Notes under the pieces: model-generated | The model's database searches: none | Told to the model about the DNA's origin: nothing | What the model saw: only the letters and a program-made list of their open reading frames with translations | Assembly (NCBI GenBank): GCA_964453435.1 | Contig: CAYVQZ010000106.1 | Span: forward strand, 1 to 8,188 | Reading direction: 5' to 3' | DNA from: CAYVQZ01 sp964453435 | GTDB taxonomy: Bacteria; Abyssobacteria; SURF-5 | Length of the DNA: 8,188 nucleotides | In this document: piece after piece, positions 1-5,379 of the stretch | Numbering within the stretch: position 1 is the stretch's first letter | Layout of the letters: every line of letters starts with the position of its first letter | Translations under genes and position numbers: made by a program

Positions 1-1
1 C

Positions 2-263
2 GTATTTGACAAATCGGATGTCGCCATAATATGTTTGAAAAACCTGACATGCGACAGATTGGGAGGTTTGGGCCGGGACGTTCCGTTACTGTATACCGGT
101 GCTCATGAAGCACTGTGAAAGGCATGGCGGAATTGTCGCCGACAGGTATAGCAAGCCATCTTATGATACAGTGATCCAGCAATCTTGCGTGCGGGGCGGA
201 GCGCGCTCCGCGGGAAAAGATTCGCCAAGAGAAGAAACGGTTTCAGGTCTCCGATTATCTTGA
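2..263 (+). pseudogene. Degraded response-regulator receiver domain, 3' part, frameshifted, partial at left edge
   Basis: The frame beginning at base 2 is open to a TGA at 116-118. It reads like the second half of a CheY-like receiver: a hydrophobic strand (SDVAIICL), then NLTCDRLGG, then RDVPLLYTGAHEAL. The last piece resembles the strand-4/Thr region (PxxxxTG) of receivers. Right after the stop, the frame starting at 120 continues with RHGGIVADRYSKPSYDTVIQ, which fits the end of a receiver including the conserved Lys-Pro. It stays open to a TGA at 261-263. A single extra base around 105-118 would explain the switch from one frame to the other. The residue where the phospho-acceptor Asp is expected is Cys (IIC rather than LLD). 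The call rests on pattern recognition of a well-known fold, without alignment. The alternatives are a sequencing error in a live gene, or chance similarity. Confidence 0.42.
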
Positions 264-315
264 ACGTGACGCATATTCGTCGTGTAGATGGATATGACCG
301 GGGTGGTGAACAAGT

Positions 316-2508
316 GTGAACTTATTGTCGCGGTTTGGTCTCCGGACTCGGATAATTCCTGTCTTGAGCGCATTGGTATTGAGTGCGATAGCGGTCAGTT
401 TGGGAATTATTTGGTCCGGCCATCGCATGGAAGCGCTCGTTACGACTGTCATCCAGCCGAGTTTGGCCGCGGTGGAAGCAGGCAGCGATTTGGAGGCCGC
501 TTTGGTTCGCCAAAGAAGTTACATGTCCTATTATCTTCTGGAAGCTCACCGAGACTGGCAAAAAAAAGAATTAGAGAAGCGTCGACAGGATTTCCATGAA
601 CGACTCAAAGAAGCCCGGGTAATCGATCAGAGTGAGGTTTCAAGAAAAACGCTTGATCGAATCGAATCAGAGTATGGACACTACAGAACCTCCGAAGACA
701 GGGCGCTCGAGTTCTATGAAGCCGGAGACCTCGACGCCGGGATTAATCTTCACCAGAAGGCAGGAGACCGGTTCTTCGCCATACTCAGTCTATGCAGGGA
801 GTACAGAGATATCCACGGGCGAAATCTCAATGTGGCGTGGTCGGACTTTTATACCCACGGGACGCGTCTCAGGCGCATCGCTCTGGTTGGTGTCTTGGCT
901 GTTGCCGTCACGGGCGCCCTGGTGTTTGTTATTTTCATTCTTCAGGTTCTCAAACCGCTTCACAGACTTGTGACTGAGACAGAACAAGCCAATGAGTCAG
1001 CGGCGGAATCGGGCGATGAGGTCTCTGCGCTCAAAAACGGCGTTCATGGGCTGATCGATGACATTGACCAGACCAAAAAGGCGCTTAAGGAAAGTGAAAA
1101 TGGCTACCACGGCATCTTTGAATCGGCATCAGACCTCTTGTTCTTAATAGACCTTGATGGCAGAATTTTGGATGCCAACCCGGCAGCCTGCTCAGCCTGC
1201 GGGTTCTCAAGAGAGGAACTCCTGGAAAAAACGATGCACGAGAGCGTTGACTCTGAGCACCTCGGTCTCTTTCATGCCGCCAGCGAAGACCTCGTTGGGG
1301 GAAAGAGCTTCTTTTCGGAATCCGTGCATATGCGCAAAAAAGGAGGCGCCTCATTTTCTGTCGAGATCAGATTTACGCCGCTGCTGCGTGAAGGTCGAGC
1401 GGTTATACTTGCCGCCGCACGCGACATTACAAGCCCCATGCAAATGGATGAGGCGCTCCGAGAGCGGACGTATTATCTCGAAGAGCGAGTTAAGGAACTG
1501 AATTGCATCTTTGGCATTTCCGCTCTTACCAGCAGGCCCGGCATTTCAATAGATGAGATAATTCAGGGAACGGTTAATCTTCTCTGTTCATCTTTGTGGA
1601 ATCCAGAGGTCGCCTGCGCGCGGGTAATCGTGGAAGGGAAGGAATATAAGAGTTATCATTTCAAAGAAAGCATTTGGAGCCAAACCAGCAAAATCACTGT
1701 GCAGGGGAAGCAAGTCGGCGCCTTGCATGTCTACTTTTTGAAGAAACGACCCGAGACGGAGAAGGGCTCTCCCCTTCGGGAACAGAGAAATGTGATCGAT
1801 CTTATTGCTGACCGCCTGGGTGGAATCATCGAGCGCAGGCGCGCCGTGGAGCAGATTCGGGTTCTCACTGTCAAGCTCATGGAAGCTCAGGAGGTCGAAA
1901 GAAAGTTGATCGCGCGGGATATCCATGACAGCATCGGTTCAGGTTTGGCCGGCCTCAAGTATCGTCTCGAAAGCGCGTTACGCGATATAGGAGCGGCTCC
2001 AACCCCACAGAGGAAATTGTTGGAAAAGGCGATTTCAGCAACTGAAGACGCAATTGATGAAACCCGGAGAATCTCGACAAATCTGAGACCGACGGTTCTG
2101 GATGATATGGGAATACTGGCGGCAATTAATTGGTTTTGTCGGGAATTTCAGGAGACTTATCCGGGTATCCGCATAGAGCAACAGATCGCCATCGAGGAGA
2201 GCGAAGTGCCCAACCGACTTAAAATCGTAATTTTCAGGATACTTCAGGAAGCCCTGAACAACGTTTCCAAACACAGTCGGGCAGACCTTGTGCGCCTGCG
2301 CCTCGAAAAGGGGATGGGCACAATAGAATTGTCAATTGAGGACAACGGTCAGGGATTCAAACAAGAAGAAGCGTTAACCGAGCAAAGCTATTTATCCGGG
2401 ACCGGTGTTACGAGCATGAGGGAGCGAACCGAGCTTTTCGGAGGAGCCTTTCACCTGACATCCGCAGAAGGCGAAGGAACCAGTATTCGGGTGTCATGGC
2501 CAACATGA
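316..2508 (+). CDS. Membrane-bound PAS sensor histidine kinase, NarL/NreB-like (HisKA_3) type
   Basis: This 730-residue kinase should sense a signal in the periplasm and cytoplasm and pass phosphate to a NarL-type regulator. TM1 is at about 13-34. A charged helical periplasmic region (about 35-186) resembles a four-helix-bundle sensor. TM2 (about 187-211) is followed by a HAMP-like linker beginning LKPLHRLV. A PAS domain (about 263-375) contains FLIDLDGRILDANPA and ends AAARDITS. A GAF-like region spans about 395-505. The HisKA_3 box is ERKLIARDIHDSIGSGL with phospho-acceptor His537. The ATPase domain has the N box LQEALNNVSKH (about 643-653), DNGQGF (676-681) and GTGVTSMRER (695-704). Translation probably starts at GTG 316: an in-frame TGA lies at 307-309, and later starts would cut off TM1. 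The Shine-Dalgarno is weak (a G-rich run at 300-306). All core catalytic motifs are present. The signal it senses cannot be told from sequence. Confidence 0.93.
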   Translation: MNLLSRFGLRTRIIPVLSALVLSAIAVSLGIIWSGHRMEALVTTVIQPSLAAVEAGSDLEAALVRQRSYMSYYLLEAHRDWQKKELEKRRQDFHERLKEARVIDQSEVSRKTLDRIESEYGHYRTSEDRALEFYEAGDLDAGINLHQKAGDRFFAILSLCREYRDIHGRNLNVAWSDFYTHGTRLRRIALVGVLAVAVTGALVFVIFILQVLKPLHRLVTETEQANESAAESGDEVSALKNGVHGLIDDIDQTKKALKESENGYHGIFESASDLLFLIDLDGRILDANPAACSACGFSREELLEKTMHESVDSEHLGLFHAASEDLVGGKSFFSESVHMRKKGGASFSVEIRFTPLLREGRAVILAAARDITSPMQMDEALRERTYYLEERVKELNCIFGISALTSRPGISIDEIIQGTVNLLCSSLWNPEVACARVIVEGKEYKSYHFKESIWSQTSKITVQGKQVGALHVYFLKKRPETEKGSPLREQRNVIDLIADRLGGIIERRRAVEQIRVLTVKLMEAQEVERKLIARDIHDSIGSGLAGLKYRLESALRDIGAAPTPQRKLLEKAISATEDAIDETRRISTNLRPTVLDDMGILAAINWFCREFQETYPGIRIEQQIAIEESEVPNRLKIVIFRILQEALNNVSKHSRADLVRLRLEKGMGTIELSIEDNGQGFKQEEALTEQSYLSGTGVTSMRERTELFGGAFHLTSAEGEGTSIRVSWPT

Positions 2509-2516
2509 ATAGATGA

Positions 2517-3173
2517 CTATTTTGCGACCAACCCTTTTTCGATGGCGTAGGCCGTTAAGGCCGCTGTATTATGGAGACCCAGTTTTCTCATCAAATTGGC
2601 GCGGTGCCTTTCCACCGTCTTTTTGCTGATACAGAGGTCTTCGGCGATTTCTCGGTTCTTGTAACCTTCACCAATCAACTTCAGGATTTCTCTTTCTCGC
2701 TGGGTGAGGGTATCCCATGGCGAACCGGGCTTCGAGGTTTTCCGCCCTTCCAAGTATCCTTCCAGGATTCTTCCGGCAACTTCCGGACTGATATAAGGCT
2801 TTCCCGACACCACGCTTTTCATCGCCGCCAATAGCTCGGTATAACTGGCATCCTTTAAACAGTAGCCGTCTGCGCCCGATTGGAAGGCTGCGTGAACATG
2901 CTCCTCGGATTTCTGGACGGTCAACACCAGGATTCTGGTTTCCGGAGAGCGCCGCTTAACCTCCTTAATGATCTCCAGCCCATTCATCTTCGGCATGGCG
3001 AGGTCTAACAACAAGAGGTCGGGGTTGTGTCGTTCGGCGCACCTGACAGCATCGAGACCGTCTGCCGCTTCTTCCACAACCTCAAATTCCGTGCTGGAAC
3101 CCAAGAGCGAGCGCAGACCCTCCCGCACTATTGCATGGTCTTCGGCTATGACAATCTGCTTTTTTTCCCCCAT
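2517..3173 (-). CDS. NarL/FixJ-family response regulator (receiver + LuxR-type HTH)
   Basis: A 218-residue two-domain regulator of typical family length. The receiver (about 5-122) has the acidic pair Glu11-Asp12, the phospho-acceptor Asp57 in LLLLDLAMP, Thr85 in VLTVQ and Lys107 in CLKDAS. The C-terminal HTH (about 155-213) carries the LuxR/GerE signature LTQREREILKLIGEGY, then IAEDLCISKKTVERH and KLGLHNTAAL. It should bind DNA as a phosphorylated dimer. HisKA_3 kinases normally pair with NarL-type regulators, so the convergent kinase at 316-2508 is the obvious partner. Its stop codon is 8 bp from the kinase stop. The start ATG (3173-3171) is placed just before the first receiver strand; no strong Shine-Dalgarno precedes it. 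Its target promoters are unknown, but the divergent region upstream of its own gene is one candidate (inference). Confidence 0.94.
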   Translation of the reverse strand: MGEKKQIVIAEDHAIVREGLRSLLGSSTEFEVVEEAADGLDAVRCAERHNPDLLLLDLAMPKMNGLEIIKEVKRRSPETRILVLTVQKSEEHVHAAFQSGADGYCLKDASYTELLAAMKSVVSGKPYISPEVAGRILEGYLEGRKTSKPGSPWDTLTQREREILKLIGEGYKNREIAEDLCISKKTVERHRANLMRKLGLHNTAALTAYAIEKGLVAK

Positions 3174-3439
3174 GGTGAAAATCTCAGAAATACGATTACT
3201 CAGAACGGAGCATCTGTTTCTGCCCTTCTTGGTTGCAGCCCCCGGCCCTATCTCGCCGAACCGACCATTGGCCCATTATTACCATACATTCGTGTGTTCC
3301 TTGCGTTATGAAGGCTGTCACCAGGGACAGAAAACCATAATGCTTCCGGCGAACCGACAAGGGATATCCGGAACTCCACTCGTATTCCGCCGTTTGGAAG
3401 GACCGCCTGCTCATCCCCCCTGCACACAAATACCCGCAA

Positions 3440-3469
3440 AAATGCATACATATACCTTCTCAAATGCAT
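3440..3469. repeat. AAATGCAT direct repeat with 22-bp period, possible operator
   Basis: AAATGCAT occurs at 3440-3447 and again at 3462-3469, exactly 22 bp apart, or about two helical turns. Each copy contains the palindrome ATGCAT, so both would present the same face of the DNA to a dimeric protein. The repeats lie in the divergent region, about 180 bp before the receiver-only gene and 270 bp before the NarL-type regulator. A role as a regulator binding site is inference; in an AT-rich stretch, chance recurrence is possible. Confidence 0.3.
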
Positions 3470-3632
3470 TTTTTTACCAATATAACATGTTGAAAGGTTC
3501 TGGTAAAGTGGAAGCGTATACAGAGCGCTCCTTTTCCCAAAAAGCCACTGGGAGGATTCCAAATGCCTGGAATGTAAATTGTTGAAGGCAATACCTTGAC
3601 GTGCATGACGCACTGCTTTTCGGAGAAGGCGC

Positions 3633-3638
3633 AGGAAG
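3633..3638 (+). promoter_or_regulatory. Shine-Dalgarno (AGGAAG) fixing the start at 3647
   Basis: AGGAAG sits 8 bases before ATG 3647. It makes that codon the likely start, over the in-frame TTG 3596 and ATG 3605, which would add residues with no receiver-domain counterpart. Confidence 0.7.
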
Positions 3639-3646
3639 AATTCAAA

Positions 3647-4015
3647 ATGCCCGAAATACTGATTGTTGAAGACAACGGCAAATTTCGGCAAACCCTCAAA
3701 TCCATGATACTCGAACGATTTCCCACCGTGTCGGTCATGCAGGCGGCAAACGGGAAAGAGGCTATGGAAAGGGTTGATGGCACGCGCCCCCGTCTCATCT
3801 TTATGGACATCAGATTGCCGGGGCAGAACGGTTTCGAACTGACGAGACACATCAAAAATCTCCATCCGGACGTCCGCATAGCCATACTTACAAGTCATGA
3901 CCTGCCCGAATATCGAGAACTTGCTTATCAAAGCGGGGCCAACCATTTTCTTACGAAAGGGAAAACGAAGTCTGACGAGATATTGGCGATAGTCCAATCC
4001 GCGATCAACGACTGA
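3647..4015 (+). CDS. Receiver-only (CheY-like) response regulator
   Basis: A 122-residue single-domain receiver, the usual length for a stand-alone REC protein. It shows the acidic pair Glu8-Asp9 (ILIVEDN), phospho-acceptor Asp54 in LIFMDIRLPGQNGFEL, Thr82 in AILTSHD, and the conserved Lys104 in FLTKGK. It therefore looks able to accept phosphate. With no output domain it must act by protein-protein contact or as a phosphate relay or sink. It is divergent from the NarL-type regulator at 2517-3173 and is the first gene of a same-strand series running to 6828. Its phosphodonor may be the kinase at 316-2508 or one elsewhere; the sequence does not decide. The next gene follows after 79 bp. Confidence 0.92.
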   Translation: MPEILIVEDNGKFRQTLKSMILERFPTVSVMQAANGKEAMERVDGTRPRLIFMDIRLPGQNGFELTRHIKNLHPDVRIAILTSHDLPEYRELAYQSGANHFLTKGKTKSDEILAIVQSAIND

Positions 4016-4094
4016 AGCGTCCGGAGCTCACGTGCCGTGAAGTGGTCACTCTGTCCGAATCCTTCCCGGTGTTCGACAAAGGCGAACAGGGCTT

Positions 4095-4349
4095 ATGAAA
4101 CAGAAGGCGGCGGCGCCGACTTATCCTTTTGTGAAATGCCGGCATTGTGGAAAGGAATATGACCCGTTCGTGGCGGGATGGTGCGAATGTGAGGCGCGGG
4201 TTGACCGCCCATCGAAAGTGTGCCCCTGCCGCATGCAATGTATTTGCTCGCATCCTGATTACCACGGCGAAGAGGCGTGGGGTAAGCCGCCACGGTCTCT
4301 GAAAGAACGAACCGGAAACACCACATTTCCTTGGGATAGCTTTGCCTGA
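4095..4349 (+). CDS. Small cysteine-rich putative zinc-binding protein
   Basis: An 84-residue soluble protein with eight Cys in a regular order: Cys15-x2-Cys18, Cys30-x-Cys32, Cys43-x-Cys45, Cys49-x-Cys51, followed by His53. The first part (CRHCGKEYDPFVAGWCEC) and the later VCPC...CIC segment with a trailing PPRSL resemble, from memory, a small zinc-ribbon-like domain found near or fused to signalling proteins in deltaproteobacteria. Two metal sites (Cys4-type) are plausible. In that remembered pattern the second cluster is spaced CPxCxxCxC; here the first pair is CPC, so one residue may be missing. There is no signal peptide or membrane segment. The Shine-Dalgarno is modest (AGGG close to the ATG, AAAGG farther up). 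Its position behind a receiver-only gene suggests a signalling partner role, but no function can be assigned. Confidence 0.68.
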   Translation: MKQKAAAPTYPFVKCRHCGKEYDPFVAGWCECEARVDRPSKVCPCRMQCICSHPDYHGEEAWGKPPRSLKERTGNTTFPWDSFA

Positions 4350-4430
4350 CCGAGGAGCATTGTCGAAATCTTGTGAAAGAGGCGCATCGAACGGCGAAGA
4401 TATTTGCAAATCGATGGAGTTCTTGGGGAT

Positions 4431-4438
4431 AAGGAGGG
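4431..4438 (+). promoter_or_regulatory. Strong Shine-Dalgarno (AAGGAGGG) fixing the start at 4446
   Basis: AAGGAGGG lies 7 bases before ATG 4446. This is the best ribosome binding site in the window and decides against the in-frame TTG 4404. Confidence 0.8.
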
Positions 4439-4445
4439 TATTGGA

Positions 4446-4724
4446 ATGGATCAGGCTATCCTGAAAGTCTTATTCGAGGAAAGGGATGTGAAAGTCATTT
4501 TCACACAGGAGTTCGAGGGCCTGGCCGCATTCAGACATATCCGTGACATGCTGCCTCCTGTCGGCCACATTGAGCGGGTTGTGTTGGATTTTTCGAGTAA
4601 TGGCTTCGTCAAACCGGTGGAACTGTGCTGCCTGCTTGAAGAAATGGCTGCCGTTCCGCATTTTGGAAAGGTGAAAATCAACATTGAAGGACTCAAATGT
4701 GCGCCGGCGCCGAGCGGTTTCTGA
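4446..4724 (+). CDS. Small STAS-like protein, C-terminus probably frameshifted
   Basis: As read, this is 92 residues. The core resembles a STAS or anti-anti-sigma-like fold: a strand RVVLDFSSNGFV (44-55), a helix PVELCCLLEEMAAV (57-70) and a strand GKVKINIEGL (74-83). STAS domains then have a helix of the type RxLxxxG followed by a short strand. Here the reading frame instead ends abruptly in CAPAPSGF. The -1 frame over the same bases gives GAERFLKYAGDAVYFAS, which fits that missing helix and strand well. A frameshift at about 4695-4712 (GC-rich repeats of GCGCCG) is therefore likely, either from mutation or sequence error. The usual STAS phosphorylation Ser/Thr motif (DxSG) is not clear: DFSSNG is the nearest. 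STAS assignment is by pattern only and tentative. No membrane segment is present. Confidence 0.65.
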   Translation: MDQAILKVLFEERDVKVIFTQEFEGLAAFRHIRDMLPPVGHIERVVLDFSSNGFVKPVELCCLLEEMAAVPHFGKVKINIEGLKCAPAPSGF

Positions 4725-4882
4725 AATACGCCGGGGACGCAGTCTATTTTGCGAGCACAACAGGGGTGAAGAGACAGAAACATCTTCATTCCGAAAAACA
4801 CCGAGACGGGGCAAATCAAACGGGGCGGAATGCAATATCCGCAGATGATCACTTGGCGATCGTCACAGAGAGGAATAGCGCC

Positions 4883-5098
4883 ATGGAGCAGCAGGATAGG
4901 ATGGTCGAAGATGGAGCGAAAGGGGACGTCTATGAATGTCCTTTTCAGAAAAAAGACTGCAACGACTACTGCGGTGTCTTTGATAAGGCGCATAATCGAT
5001 GTTCCCTGCTCACTATTGCAGAAGCACATATGGACATCGCCATCGGCCTCAAAGACATGATGGAACAAAAGAAAACAAACGCCCAAACGAGGTGGTAA
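4883..5098 (+). CDS. Small four-cysteine motif protein (CPF...C...C...C type)
   Basis: From ATG 4883 this is 71 residues. The core is YECPFQKKDCNDYCGVFD with a fourth Cys at 40, giving Cys19-x6-Cys26-x3-Cys30-x9-Cys40. A helix follows (SLLTIAEAHMDIAIGLKDMM, 41-60). I recall this Cys pattern followed by a helix as a recurrent small module in proteins of anaerobic deltaproteobacteria. It probably binds zinc or an iron-sulfur cluster, but I cannot name the family. GAGAGGAA ends about 8 bases before ATG 4883. The same frame is open back to ATG 4697, which has its own GAAGGA 5 bases upstream and overlaps the preceding gene by 28 bp. A 133-residue product, or a fusion with the frameshifted STAS tail, is therefore possible. 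Residues of that extension (about 20-60) look less protein-like. Confidence 0.6.
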   Translation: MEQQDRMVEDGAKGDVYECPFQKKDCNDYCGVFDKAHNRCSLLTIAEAHMDIAIGLKDMMEQKKTNAQTRW

Positions 5099-5134
5099 CT
5101 GGCGTTGAGGTAACCGCGATGGTTTATTACGGCC

Positions 5135-5365
5135 ATGGTAGCATGTGCGGCGCTCCGGGACGCATCGAGCATCGCCAAACTTCTCCTGGCCACCGAGAGG
5201 CTGGTGACAGAGATACCGGAAAAGAAAAATAGCCGGCTATCCAAAGGAAGAGGCAATATGTCCTGGAGTGACGCAAAAGATTCCAACTCTGACAGCGGCT
5301 TCCTCAAAAGCAATGATAAATGCAAGAAAGTTTTCACTTTCTCACGACGTCATTGCGCGAGATAA
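5135..5365 (+). CDS. Possible small ORF directly upstream of the radical SAM gene
   Basis: An open frame of 76 residues runs from ATG 5135 to TAA 5363-5365. Its first half contains an amphipathic helix (AALRDASSIAKLLLATERLV) but has no Shine-Dalgarno. An internal ATG at 5258 has a purine-rich site (AGGAAG at 5245-5250, spacing 7) and would give a 35-residue, Lys/Ser-rich peptide with two Cys. The stop TAA is part of the TAAGGAG that serves as ribosome binding site for the radical SAM gene, so translation could be coupled. I do not recognise the protein. It might be a real small protein, a decayed copy of the preceding cysteine-motif helix, or non-coding. Confidence 0.3.
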   Translation: MVACAALRDASSIAKLLLATERLVTEIPEKKNSRLSKGRGNMSWSDAKDSNSDSGFLKSNDKCKKVFTFSRRHCAR

Positions 5366-5369
5366 GGAG
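5364..5369 (+). promoter_or_regulatory. Shine-Dalgarno (AAGGAG) for the radical SAM gene, overlapping an upstream stop
   Basis: AAGGAG ends 10 bases before ATG 5380, slightly long but the best site nearby. The upstream small ORF stop (TAA 5363-5365) shares its first bases. This supports ATG 5380 over the in-frame ATG 5320, whose extra 20 residues do not resemble the start of a B12-binding domain. Confidence 0.65.
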
Positions 5370-5379
5370 TGCCAGAAAA

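Larger units (their letters stand above)
3174..3646. other. Divergent intergenic region between two response-regulator genes
   Basis: This 473-bp stretch lies between the start of the NarL-type regulator (minus strand) and the start of the receiver-only gene (plus strand), so it should hold promoters for both. I see no convincing gene in it. The frames that cross it are overlaps of the neighbours or have no protein-like character. The centre-right part (about 3425-3500) is distinctly AT-rich and contains the repeated AAATGCAT motif. No good sigma70 pair was found: TTGAAA at 3490-3495 and TATACA at 3517-3522 are 21 bp apart, which is too far. No sigma54 element was found either. Confidence 0.6.

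Noticed and set aside
6..32. Sigma70-like promoter, TTGACA (6-11) and TAATAT (27-32)
   Set aside because: The spacer is 15 bp, shorter than usual, and the site lies inside the receiver-remnant reading frame about 280 bp before the kinase start.
288..599. Open frame of 103 codons on the + strand
   Set aside because: It overlaps the start of the histidine kinase in another frame, is Arg/Gly/Ser-rich without domain character, and the kinase frame has clear motifs.
3248..3997. Minus-strand open frame of 249 codons
   Set aside because: Most of it is antisense to the receiver-only gene and the rest spans the divergent intergenic region; the translation shows no family motif.
4028..4040. Hairpin TCACG / CGTGA after the receiver-only gene
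   Set aside because: Five pairs with a three-base loop and no T-run; too weak to call a terminator.
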